From: Forficula auricularia
Lineage: Eukaryota > Arthropoda > Insecta > Dermaptera > Forficulidae
DNA length: 64,000 bases
Direction of reading: 5' to 3'
Assembly: GCA_024734495.1 (NCBI GenBank)
Contig: JALMQS010000075.1
Coordinates: forward strand, 8,293,313-8,357,312
The position numbers were made by a program, and so were the translations under genes. This document shows positions 26,801 through 33,816 of this stretch, one piece after another; positions within the stretch are counted from its first letter, which is position 1; the number at the start of each line of letters is the position of its first letter. The notes beneath the pieces are model-generated. The model was not told the origin of the DNA. It searched no databases and was given only the letters and a program-made list of their open reading frames with translations.

Positions 26801-28631
26801 GCACCATCGATCGAAACAAGTGGACATCAAAAGGAGTAATGTCTGGTGAATATAGCGGGTGGGATAAAACTTCCCAATTGAGTGTTTCCAAATAGGTTTT
26901 AACCGGTTTTTTGAAAAATCGGCATTCAACGTTTCTCTGTGTCAGTTCATATGGAACCCAATTTACTTGTTTTAAAATCATTCCCAATGATTTCAACCAA
27001 TGCGAAATTGCTTTTTGAGTCACTCCTAATGTATGTGCAAGTTCTTCTAGCGTTTAGCACAAATCTTAGTCTGATAATGCTTTCAATTCCGCGTCTTCGT
27101 GCAATTTCGGCCTTCCGGGACGTTCTGCGATGTAGAATTCACCCTTCTTAAACTTTTTGAAACCACTCTACATCAACCTCTCTCACTTAAAGCAGCCTCA
27201 CCATATGCTTCTCCAAGCAATCGATGCCCCTCAGCTGCAGATTTTTTCAAATTTGAAGAAGTAAATCAACAGCTCCCGCAAATGACGCTTATTCGGCTCA
27301 AAACTCGACATTTTCGCACACAAAAAAATATAATATACTGATTAAAATTCACTCAAGATTCTTCTATTCTGACAATTTTAATCATAACTTACTGGTATAG
27401 ACCAGCTTTGTCAAACGGCGGAAACTTATTTGTACACGTTATATTTTGAGAGAAATCAATATTTCGTACCAAGTGCACAAAGTAATGTCTATAGTTCTGC
27501 AACGAGTGATGAGTTTTGGAGAAATTTTCACATGTCATTTTTTATTTCAAATGACGAATATATCCTTAAATTATGGCCATAAAGTCACGAACACCTTGTA
27601 TAATAAATTAATTATAATTTATATATTTTTCCAATAAACTACAATAACTACATACATATATATATTATGAATAGATCCAGCCATGAAGCACTGTTTGCAA
27701 GGAAACCTCAACAAAGAACCTCTAGTGGTAATTATTCACTCTATATTACTCGTTACTAGTCGTTTAAGAAAAATAAACAAACTTTAAAGTAAATCAAGTG
27801 CAATATTTTTGTTAGTCATATCTTCGAATGATGTAATTAGTAAAAACTGAAGAATTTTGACTGAATTTAGGCACTTGTTAGTCTTTTTTTTGGTCGACGG
27901 TTTTTCCACACCGTTCAATCGATCAAAATGAAATTGAAAACATACCATTAGGTAACAATATGAAGCGCTGATTAGTTTTTAGTACATATCGGTCCACGGT
28001 ACTTTAACATAGTACTTTTTTAGTTTTTTCTAAATATCTTGAAAATGGCTTATCAAATTTAATATTCTATTTATTTAAGTACCGAGAGGAACTCAAAAAG
28101 AGTTTACTTTACAGTAAGTAGGTAGTACTTTTTAAATTCTTTAAAATTTATTTATTTGTTCGGTTTAATATAGATCATTTAACCTTACTTAAGTAAGAAT
28201 GTATAAAAGTTTCTCTGTAAAATTCTTTTGAGAGAAAATTTTATAAGTAATCATAGCAACTGCGTGAATGAATCGACTGAAAATCAAAAATAGAAATCGA
28301 TTCTCATCTAATACTTGATGAATAACCATTCTATTTTGAATTATTGACGTTAATTTATCATTAGTAGCCAATACTGAAGATATGGAGAAATGGATTTAAA
28401 ATAAAAAAGAGTTACCAATAATTAATAAGTTGTTGTAGGGAAATAAGGACAATAGCTTATGCAAATAATTTTTATTTTTTGTCAACGTTTCGTCAACTTT
28501 GTTGACTTCCACAAGGCTTAAACAAATTAACTCTTTGCATATTTGTCATTCTATCAATATTCATTCTTAGCAAACCCATAAGGCCAGTCATTTATTTATT
28601 TATTATTATTAGACCGACTAAAGTCCTTTTA

Positions 28632-28714
<83 letters not shown>

Positions 28715-30192
28715 CAATAATTTTTTTAAAAATATAAATCCAAGTGGGTAAGACATATAAAGAATATATAAAGAACACATAATGAATACATAAAACATAT
28801 ATATATACATAAATAAAATATACTGTGTTTTATAAATAAAAGACTTATTAGCATAAAAAAATATAAAAATTATATATAATTATGAATAAAGAGTATAAAG
28901 ATTATATATAATCATCGAACAGATTGAAAATATTTTCCGATTTAAATTTGTTGTTAAAATGACAAATATGCAAAGAAATTAATTTGTTTGAGCCCTGGGG
29001 AAGTCAATAATGTTGACGAAACGTTGGCAAAAAAATAAAAATTATTTGCATAAGCTATTGTCCTTATTTCCCTACAACAACTTATTAATTTAATCGATGG
29101 ACATAAATAATCAAAATAGTTACCAATAATAATTGAATCGTCAAAAATGCAATGTAGAATTGTTATTCCTCAAGTAGGTATTAGAAGATAATCAATGGCT
29201 ATTTTTCATTTTAAGTCATCATTGACTTCAAATAGTCAGTGATATCTGAATAATAATAAAGGAATAAACAAAAAATTAATATTTAAACCTCTATGGATAA
29301 ATCCTAGGCTTAGGCATTTTATTAAAATAAATATATCAAGACCAGTAAACACATTTTCTTTAAATATAATTTTATTTGTTAAAGGCTTTGTTTTCAGTCT
29401 TTTATACAAATATATAGGTATATATATATATATTCACTTGAGTGTGAATACTCAAATGATTAAAGATTCGATAAGCTTAAAAGTAAGGAAGCATTGACTC
29501 TAACAAACAATTTTGTTTAATCTGAGGTTTATGAACCCTGTTACATGTACCTAACTGTTATATTTTCTTAGCTGTGTCGTAGCGAATTCACTTATTTATT
29601 TATTTTTATTATTATCTTTAATTTTCTTATCTATTTTATTTTAATAATTTAGATGAATACATTAACTACTTAAATATTAACTAAAATTAATTCAAATATC
29701 AATACTTTTAATAAGTAAATGCTTAATTATTTTATAGCAGAGAATGGCAGTGAAATGAAGGCAGATAATGATGATGATGACGATGATGATGACAGTTACG
29801 ACGAAGATGATGATGATGATGACGACGACGATGACGATAGGGAAGTTATGAAGAAAAATAGATTCCAAAGACGTCCACCTTCGGTTTCGAATAGACGACA
29901 TATGACAGTTTGGGGAGATCAAGAGAGGCAAAAGCTACCAACAGCAGCTCTTTTGAGAACCATTTTAACAACACCTAGGCCTGCCGTCCAAATACAACAC
30001 CCCTATCAGTTCGAATCACCACCAGAGAAGAGACAAACAGCGACTCAGCAAGTGAACTCAACAGATTCACTCACAATAAAAGACAATTCAACTGAACAAC
30101 GATTGAGTAATCATAAATTGGAGTTAGGCGTTTCGATTGATGAGAACATGACTGTAAAATCAGACAACTCGACTCAAGAAGTGAATATGTGA
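8694..30192 (+). CDS. Gene 1: unrecognised single-pass membrane protein, 657 aa, seven exons
   Basis: Joined exons 8694-8894, 18349-18728, 21222-21459, 25230-25631, 25695-25942, 27675-27727 and 29741-30192 give 1974 nt with one open frame from ATG to TGA. Every junction is GT..AG with matching phase. A membrane span (about residues 55-76) is built across the first junction. It is preceded by a basic segment (KARLRW), so a type II topology with a cytosolic N-terminus of about 58 residues is inferred. The rest is Thr/Ser-, Pro- and Asn-rich, with an 11-residue Ala run in exon 4 and a long Asp run in exon 7. I see no known enzymatic or adhesive domain and do not recognise the family. The first intron is about 9.45 kb. 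The best-conserved-looking part is around PRPISVMLDIIPM. Confidence 0.75.
8934..9416 (+). mobile_element. Family A copy 2, interrupted and truncated
   Basis: The 5' block (GGGTATGGTGAAGTATTG, then GTAATCGTGCATGAAA) starts about 40 bp after the exon 1 donor. The match breaks near 9110 and resumes near 9355 (TTTTGTCAAAATGTC, TTACCAAATTTTG). Between lies about 240 bp of unrelated, locally GC-richer sequence, probably a later insertion. Confidence 0.55.
9425..10069 (+). mobile_element. Deleted hAT transposon with perfect 8-bp target duplication
   Basis: The ends are CAGCGTTTCCCAAAGTGTG and the inverted TTTGGGAAACGCTG. Both flanks read CAATAGCT (9417-9424 and 10070-10077). It is 645 bp, far shorter than an autonomous hAT, and keeps only a transposase fragment. 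It lies in the first intron of gene 1. Confidence 0.85.
9657..9914 (+). pseudogene. hAT (ZBED-like) transposase fragment
   Basis: A frame of about 85 codons reads KSFETLHKFIETHANYDEGD, then HISELIISFKDYFADIP, NMWIKDPF and a TAA stop. The order of a helix, F.DYF and W..DPF resembles the middle of ZBED-like hAT transposases. The N-terminal zinc finger, the catalytic residues and the dimerisation region are absent. It sits inside the TIRs of the element at 9425-10069. Confidence 0.6.
10656..11254. mobile_element. Non-autonomous hAT element, 599 bp
   Basis: The ends are CAAGGGCGGATTTAGG and the inverted CCTAAATCCACCACTG. The flanks TCTGCCGA (10648-10655) and TCTGCCGG (11255-11262) match at 7 of 8 bases. 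The subterminal GCCGCCCTAG occurs at both ends. No transposase is seen. Confidence 0.8.
11263..12366. other. Gene 1 intron 1, no recognised content
   Basis: AT-rich intronic DNA. Near 12298 begins a dispersed short repeat with GGAATCGAGTTAAAATTAAA, which recurs at 12600-12720, 28270 and, diverged, at 1212. Confidence 0.5.
12367..12528. repeat. Hairpin MITE, family shared with 52676
   Basis: Inverted arms (12367-12417 and about 12430-12480) contain AGTCTTCTGCTGGAAT and its complement, bounded by TTGAAGGAGA and TCTCCTTCAA. A conserved tail with CGGCACAAAAACTTTCAATT follows. The element at 52676-52850 has the same arms and tail. Confidence 0.7.
12530..14189. other. Gene 1 intron 1, short dispersed repeats only
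   Basis: Contains more copies of the GGAATCGAGTTAAA-type repeat at 12600-12750. Near 13830-13880 there is a Lepidoptera/insect-repeat-like motif with CCAGACAGATCTGG. No gene is supported. Confidence 0.4.
14190..14690 (+). pseudogene. LINE reverse transcriptase C-terminal remnant
   Basis: Residues such as SPCLEYGSQLWR, DSLATLNLIQKRA and, in shifted frames, ISALYYH-like and RVLNSLP blocks match the order in the thumb and C-terminal part of jockey/CR1-like LINE reverse transcriptases. The frame is broken by a stop soon after 14413 and by later shifts. It is a dead fragment in the first intron of gene 1. Confidence 0.65.
15172..15370. mobile_element. MITE with long terminal inverted repeats
   Basis: The 199-bp element begins GGGCCAGTTGTATG and ends in its complement. 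The arms of about 90 bp share TTAAGTTGACA and GATGACCAATCAGATGA. It resembles the GGGCCAGTTG MITEs common in arthropods. The target duplication is not clear. Confidence 0.75.
15380..15711 (+). other. Possible alternative 5' exon, unproven
   Basis: After the MITE comes a TCAGT-rich, less AT-biased stretch (TGTCAGTCAGTCAGTGAGAC), then an ATG at 15514 and another at 15604. The second frame begins MDKNNRKYGSLVKLLLVCFA and looks like a signal peptide. A phase-0 GT after the Leu codon (GGATCGTTG|GTTAAA) could join exon 2 at 18349, but that donor is poor. The better-supported start is at 8694. Confidence 0.2.
16440..16790 (+). repeat. Imperfect tandem repeat of about 90-125 bp
   Basis: ATTAATCGTTTCCTAG or a close variant occurs near 16457, 16577, 16637 and 16755. 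Between copies are GAGAAAGGTCCAAGGGCCTAG-like segments and C-runs. The layout (CCAAGGGCC, then a run of C or G) recalls the internal repeats of family A in opposite polarity, with low sequence identity. Confidence 0.5.
17562..18270. repeat. ACCGACTTCAAAAA repeat and large foldback before exon 2
   Basis: At 17562 there is CGACTTCAAAAAAGGGGGAG, followed by GAACCGATTTTGATGATTTT, a dispersed repeat often seen in insect genomes. From about 17838 to 18270 lies an inverted repeat. Its arms share ACCGACTTCAAAAAAATTAA, TTAGTTACAACTAAACGACG and CTTTTTGAAGTCGGTGCTAA, and its right arm ends about 80 bp before the exon 2 acceptor. Confidence 0.65.
18349..18728 (+). CDS. Gene 1 exon 2: end of membrane span and Thr/Ser-rich stem
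   Basis: The acceptor TTAATGGTGTGCAG precedes CTT in phase 0. The frame gives LCLTLLDIRGSASGS, then a Thr-rich stretch (TTTSVVTTTISINTSTEDEE) and a His/Arg/Pro-rich stretch, and ends ..NIQDIIR across AG|GTGACA in phase 2. Dense Thr/Ser next to the membrane suggests an O-glycosylated stem if the topology is type II. Confidence 0.85.
18729..20817. other. Gene 1 intron 2, little recognised
   Basis: AT-rich intron. At 19406-19465 TTATCCGGACTAACTGTGG and AACCGGATAATCGAAAATC resemble a Tigger/pogo-type end, with a possible partner CGAATAATCCGGAGG near 19675, but no target duplication was confirmed. A G-run occurs near 20224. Confidence 0.35.
20818..21181. mobile_element. MITE with about 65-bp inverted ends, next to exon 3
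   Basis: The left end TTGAATCCGCGAGGTAATTC is the exact complement of the right end at 21162-21181. The arms continue through GGGTCGTGTAGCGACAT and GATAACGGCAGCATGAAACA. It is 364 bp. Its right end lies 40 bp before exon 3, so it contributes to the polypyrimidine/branch-point neighbourhood. Confidence 0.8.
21222..21459 (+). CDS. Gene 1 exon 3: Asn-rich segment
   Basis: The acceptor TTGTTTTATATAG restores the split Arg codon. The frame then reads YLNREEDVGLHPYQFAP, NSKNINNNNINKP and PSEVNTLDAK. It ends at AAG|GTACGA in phase 0. The frame stays open past the donor for 44 codons but soon enters family A sequence, which argues that the donor is real. Confidence 0.85.
21544..22310 (+). mobile_element. 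Family A element, copy 3, with tandem core
   Basis: It starts ACTTTACCATACAGAG and ends TGTATGGTAAAGTGGATGGC. The core has about four tandem units of roughly 100-120 bp, each with CCAAACTCAACCAAATTT, a G-run and AAAATGCAAAAACTAA. It begins 85 bp after the exon 3 donor. Confidence 0.7.
22869..23528. mobile_element. Foldback element with arms of about 190 bp
   Basis: The left arm (GGAAATAATTCCCGGTAAAG, then TTTTCCCCCAAATCTGTG) is inverted at the right (CACAGATTTGGGGGAAAAC, CTTTACCGGGAATTATTTCC). About 260 bp of unique sequence separates the arms. No coding frame is credible. Confidence 0.75.
24169..24197 (-). ncRNA. Hammerhead-like core, minus strand
   Basis: On the minus strand CTGAGGA (24197-24191) is followed by A, a GATTT/AATTC stem with one mismatch and a 7-nt loop, then GAAACGTCGG. 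The core positions are intact, and the downstream GAAACGTC is typical of the minimal hammerheads reported in Penelope-like elements. Stem II is weak, so activity is doubtful. Confidence 0.35.
24693..25020 (-). mobile_element. Inverted repeat enclosing a LINE 3' fragment
   Basis: The arms 24693-24741 and 24971-25020 share the complement of AGAATTGAAGAGCATATTTT-like sequence with GCGTGCAG. The loop (about 24782-24965) contains, on the minus strand, a remnant of a LINE C-terminus (TSKLGCINTYAS block, GNAR-like end) also found at 45690 and 47845. It lies upstream of gene 1 exon 4. Confidence 0.5.
25230..25631 (+). CDS. Gene 1 exon 4: poly-Ala and the PRPISVMLDIIPM block
   Basis: Acceptor TTTGTTTATCAG, phase 0; 134 codons. 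It starts IRFEEERNKFFGRPIGP, passes an 11-residue Ala run encoded by mixed GCT/GCA/GCG/GCC codons, then RRRPRPISVMLDIIPMADG, HQIVGGFIPE and HELSRQELFE. It ends GAA|GTAAGT. Mixed codon use in the Ala run suggests selection rather than recent slippage. Confidence 0.9.
25695..25942 (+). CDS. Gene 1 exon 5
   Basis: Separated from exon 4 by a 63-bp intron. The acceptor ATGAGACATTGCAG leads to LLRAVEANQAMLGAANRR in phase 0, so LSRQELFE|LLRAVEAN forms a plausible amphipathic helix. The exon continues through Gly/Pro/Ser-rich sequence to MKQMVLHLNLFPRRPTQ and ends TTTGG|GTAATC in phase 2. Without splicing a stop follows immediately. Confidence 0.88.
25943..26562. other. Gene 1 intron 5, first part, nothing recognised
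   Basis: AT-rich intron before the mariner element. No gene or bounded repeat is supported. Confidence 0.4.
26565..27439 (-). mobile_element. Deleted mariner transposon (875 bp)
   Basis: Inverted ends share GTGTACAA and TTCCGCCGTTT, and TA dinucleotides flank both ends (26563-26564 and 27440-27441), as in Tc1/mariner insertions. Autonomous mariners are about 1.3 kb. Here the central part of the transposase gene is missing. It lies in intron 5 of gene 1, in opposite orientation. Confidence 0.85.
26640..27329 (-). pseudogene. mariner transposase pseudogene
   Basis: The minus strand starts at 27329 with MSSFEPNKRHLRELLIYFF, and frameshifts follow. The HTH region (GVTQKAIS-like, LKSLGMILKQVNWVPYEL) is present. 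After VECRFF the reading jumps to WEVLSHPLYSPDITPFDVHL, the third catalytic block, and then to a C-terminus containing YEDTKNWVDSWIASKD and ending WKKVVASDGKYFE. The first catalytic Asp regions are deleted, so no active enzyme can be made. Confidence 0.85.
27675..27727 (+). CDS. Gene 1 exon 6, 53-nt microexon
   Basis: The acceptor TATTATGAATAG precedes A, which completes a Gly codon. The frame gives SSHEALFARKPQQRTSS and ends AGTG|GTAATT in phase 1. Without it exon 5 (phase 2) and exon 7 (phase 1) cannot be joined in frame. That phase rescue is the main evidence; the exon is too short to carry a domain. Confidence 0.75.
28637..28708. repeat. (TA)n microsatellite
   Basis: About 36 uninterrupted TA units, the longest simple repeat in the window, in the loop of the foldback at 28421-29090. 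Confidence 0.95.
28995..29021 (+). ncRNA. Degenerate hammerhead-like core in right foldback arm
   Basis: CTGGGGA replaces the expected CTGANGA (A to G at an essential position). A, a 5-bp GTCAA/TTGAC stem and GAAACGTTGG follow. The left arm carries the complement with an even more eroded core. The stem is kept while the core is changed, so cleavage is unlikely. Confidence 0.3.
29741..30192 (+). CDS. Gene 1 exon 7: poly-Asp and C-terminus
   Basis: The acceptor TTATTTTATAGCAG joins to exon 6 in phase 1 as Glu. The frame then reads NGSEMKAD followed by an acidic run of about 30 residues, almost all Asp, encoded by mixed GAT and GAC. A basic patch (KKNRFQRRPPSVSNRR) and Asn/Thr-rich sequence lead to the TGA at 30190. 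A second stop follows one base later in another frame. Confidence 0.88.
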
Positions 30193-30339
30193 TAGATAGT
30201 CAATAGGAATGCCAATAAACTGAGAGTGTAATTTAAAGGAACTATTTAAGCAATATTTTAAGATTGCTCATTTTAAAGATATTATTTATGATGTTTTTTA
30301 CATAATTCTCTAATTTTACACAAGGAAAATAATTAAGAA

Positions 30340-30440
30340 AATAAAAAAACTTAATGCTTTAGAGATTTTTATTTTCTATGAATAAAATTTAATTTAAATA
30401 AAAAAATGTATGTAATTTATTTTTTTTGGTTTTTAATAAA
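30340..30440 (+). terminator. Candidate polyadenylation signals of gene 1
   Basis: AATAAA occurs at 30340-30345, 30381-30386 and 30435-30440, about 150-250 bases after the stop. They fit a short 3' UTR. Confidence 0.5.
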
Positions 30441-30499
30441 CATCTATATAAAAAACAAAATAAAATTGATTCACTCTCAAATCTAAGTCATATGATTAT

Positions 30500-31308
30500 T
30501 TTTTCTATTCTTTATTTATTTGATAATAATATAGATGGCATTTTGCAAGGTAAATAATATATATTAATGTAAAGAATTGAGTATCTATTTGAGAAAGAAA
30601 GATTGAATTTTTTTCCTACTATGCAATATAAACTTATCTATTAATATCTTTGATAAATGACCTAAATTCATGTTCTTAAAAATATATATTAAGTTTTATT
30701 TAAATAATTAGTTGATATTTAAAAAAGTGAAAAGTTCTTCGTTAGAGAGAACTTAAGATTTTTATTGACCATTGAGTGAGTTTTTACTTTCACATTTATA
30801 TTCTAAGAATATAATGTGTAAGTATTGCGATACCCTGTCTTGGTCCTGACTCTGTGGGAGCTTGTATCTCAGAGATGAAAAAAGTTAATTTCATTTTGTA
30901 ACTTCTAGGTGGAAGGAATCGATGCCCTTAATAGTTGGAAACCCGATCTGGGACATAAAACCAGATATTGTGGTCCCCAGAGGCCAAAAAGGGTCCAAAA
31001 ATCCATTGGTCAGTGCGTACGTATGTATTCCCCCTGCGTTTCACAACCATAAGTCTCAGAGTTACGAAATTCGAAACTTAAGCTCGATATAGGCTAGAAG
31101 GAGTACAGCAAGCTACAATGCATACAATGAGAAGTTGGAAGATGAGTAGAATATTCAAGTGCTAGAATGGAGAGAAGAATGCATTTGAGATTTGAATGAC
31201 TCAAGAAAGAGCAAGTCAGAGAAACAATCCCAATAGAGGACTTGACGGATATATGAATGTTTTACTAAATTTATGTAATTTTCTATCTAATTTTTAGGAC
31301 TTTAACCA
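30500..31308. other. Convergent intergenic spacer, left part
   Basis: No gene is supported. 30800-31250 is less AT-rich than its surroundings and reads like a decayed repeat, but no end or domain could be identified. Confidence 0.4.
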
Positions 31309-31316
31309 TCTACAGC

Positions 31317-31885
31317 AGTGCTTTTTGCAATTGGTCGCTAGCCCATTTTGGGTCAAATAACTAAATTTTGGGCTCGTGAACTTATGTCAACAATAATAAT
31401 GAAACAGTGAAAAAATAATAATGCACAGAGGCCAAGAATTAATTAAAAAAAAATTAAAGGGTAGCGAATTCGAAGTATATCTGTCAATGAATTTCCAATA
31501 ATTTGTGAAATGGCCATTTTATATTAGGTACTTATTTTTTAATGTGAAGTGACGTTCTTAGCTTTGGCGATAAAAAAATTCACAAAATCAAAATACATAT
31601 TAAATTTGAAAAATATTGAAAGCGCTCTAACTCTATTTTGATTCTTTATTTAATAAAAAAACAACCAGGTCCATCTCATTATTATTTGGATTTAATAATT
31701 GTAATTATGTAGTTTTATTAAATGATAAAATTATTATAATAAGTATGTTTACTAAAGATTTGCTCCAAAATAAATTTATTTACGATAGTGGCTGGTTTAT
31801 ATCATATTTCTATAATATAATATAGGGTCGCGAAAAATTTCTTAGTCAGAAGGGGACGTGAATGAAAAAAGATTAAGAAGTCCTG
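31317..31885. mobile_element. Non-autonomous hAT element, 569 bp
   Basis: It starts CAGTGCTTTTTGCAA and ends AAGAAGTCCTG. Both flanks read ATCTACAG (31309-31316 and 31886-31893), a perfect 8-bp duplication. The interior contains GGGTCGCGAAAAATTT-like sequence shared with the hAT at 9425. No transposase frame is seen. Confidence 0.8.
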
Positions 31886-32116
31886 ATCTACAGTTAAGTA
31901 AACCTGCTTTCATTGTATTGAATAGCGAATAAGAGAATGTGATAAAAGACTTATGAACCGAGCTGATATCATTAAAAAAAAGTAAAAAAATATGAGAATT
32001 ATTCAAAACAAATAAATAAATACAAATATAAATAATTTTTTTTATTATTGAAAAATATTCACATCAATTACAATTGTTTCATTTTAATAAATAAATATTT
32101 ATTTTTAAAATATATT

Positions 32117-33311
32117 TGTGATGGTGTCAGGGAAAAGGGACCTTATCTTCACCTACTAGTTTTTTCCGGAATGGCAAAAATGTGAGTTAAATGTTTGTAT
32201 AATTTTTGATTATATCTATATTTGAATTCAGCAGCAAATTTTTATTCGGAATAGAATAATAGCGAGGGTAAAAATGGAAAAAATACCCTATTTTTGTCTG
32301 CTTAAAAATTGTCAAAATTTAAACGGCTATAACTCAAAACTACACTTTGTACTTCTAAATATTCAATAATTCATAACTAAGTTAATTTTTTGAATTTTTG
32401 GGCGGAACAAAAAACATTTTGTTGAGTTGTTTTTACTTTACCATACAGGGTATGGTCAAGTATTGTAATCGTGCATGAAAAAAGTGGTTTTTTTCCTTCT
32501 TTTTTTCAAAATATCTAAAAAACGGCTGTAACTATTTTGATTAAAAAAAATTGAGCTAAGCCATGGCATTTTGCTCTACAAAAAAGCTCTAATAAGTGAA
32601 CATCGAAAAAATTATATTTTTCGAGATAATAATTGTTTTGTCAAAATGTCTGTTAGTTAGTCTGTGCGTTACCAAATTTTTGTGGACGAGCTAGCTCAAA
32701 AACAAGTGGGAATATCGAAACCAAATTTCACACGTAGTTTTGGTCTATTGAGATTAAGAGCTGATTAGATTTTGGTGAATATCGACCCAAAATTAAGGGA
32801 GGTTGAGGGTTAAAAATTAAAAATCTAGGCCGTTTGAGCAAACTCAACCAAATTTTGTATACATAATCAGTGGACCCCCAGAAGTCTAAAAGTTCAAAAG
32901 CTAACCGCCCAAAGGGGGGGCAAAAATGAAAATCTTGGCCATTTACCAAACTCAACCAAATTTTGTATACACAATCAATGGGACACCAAAAATATAAAAA
33001 TGCAAAAACTAACCGCCCCTACATGATTATAAATAATTTTAGGGGCCAGGTTGTATGGTAAAGTCAAGTGGATGGGCGCATCAGAACACGTCAGCTTATT
33101 TCAGAAACAGGATCCTGCAATGTTCCTGCAACAGTGGTAACATTGCCGCAATGTTGCTGAAGGTTCAGAAGCGGACATAGGAACAAAGGTTCCTACAAGG
33201 TTTAATAATGCAATGTAATATTGCTGCAACATTCATTTCTGTCTGGGGAGATGCCATTAGCTCGATTTTGACCAGGTGAAGATAAGGGCCATTTTCCCTG
33301 ACACCATCACA
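32117..33311. mobile_element. TIR element split by a family A insertion
   Basis: The left end TGTGATGGTGTCAGGGAAAA, with CCTTATCTTCACC beyond it, is inverted at the right end (GGTGAAGATAAGG, TTTTCCCTGACACCATCACA). Family A copy 4 occupies 32435-33100. The element ends 250 bp from the cadherin stop codon and may lie in its 3' UTR or flank. Confidence 0.75.
32435..33100 (+). mobile_element. Family A element, copy 4 (nested)
   Basis: It starts ACTTTACCATACAGGGTATG, has two core units with CCAAACTCAACCAAATTTTG, and ends TTGTATGGTAAAGTCAAGTG followed by ATCAGAACACGTCAGCTTAT. It sits inside the TIR element at 32117-33311, so it inserted later. Confidence 0.7.
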
Positions 33312-33560
33312 TTTATAGAAATTAAACATAATTATAAAATCAGAGTTATTATAAATTAATACGCTATAATCTATTTCATTGTAATATAATGATATATACA
33401 GTATTAAAAAAAAAGATAATTTTTATCTATTGTCACAAACACTTCATGAAAATTCAATTTCATCTCATTCGTCAATTAAATTAATCTAAAGAATATGGCA
33501 ATACAAAGTCACTATCAACATATGTACAGGGTCTTTTGGACGTTGTTCAGATGGTTAGGG

Positions 33561-33816
33561 CTACCGGTGTCCTCTTGGCAGAGATTGGTAAGATCTATTG
33601 TCAAGGAGAACTGAGGCGGGCATCACCGAACCTTCCGGTGCTCCCCATTCATACATCCGTGGGGGGCCTTCTGAGGGGGCCATCGCACTCGGGGGACCCA
33701 TCACGATTGTCCCCGGTGGCATACCGTGGTGGGAAACAAGCGTGGAAGCCAGGTAAGAGCCTGGAGGTCGAGCCACGGAATTTTCGCGGACACTTCGACG
33801 CACGAGTCGCTTATAT
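33561..33816 (-). CDS. Gene 2 last exon: cytoplasmic tail
   Basis: The acceptor TTGTTTCTAG completes a split Arg codon. The frame reads YKRLVRRSVRENSVARPPGS, then Pro/Gly/Met-rich sequence (GMPPGTIVMGPPSAMAP), and ends NRSYQSLPRGHR then TAG. Basic residues directly after the membrane helix fit the stop-transfer side. No catenin-binding region of classical cadherins is present, as expected for this group. Confidence 0.88.

Larger units (their letters stand above)
28421..29090. mobile_element. Foldback element with hammerhead-like arms and AT microsatellite
   Basis: The ends ATTAATAAGTTGTTGTAGGG and its complement at 29071-29090 define arms of about 135 bp. The arms include AAATAAGGACAATAGCTTAT, GTCAACGTTTCGTCAAC and GCATATTTGTCATT. 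The loop contains a long (TA)n run at about 28637-28708. It is in intron 6 of gene 1. Confidence 0.75.
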
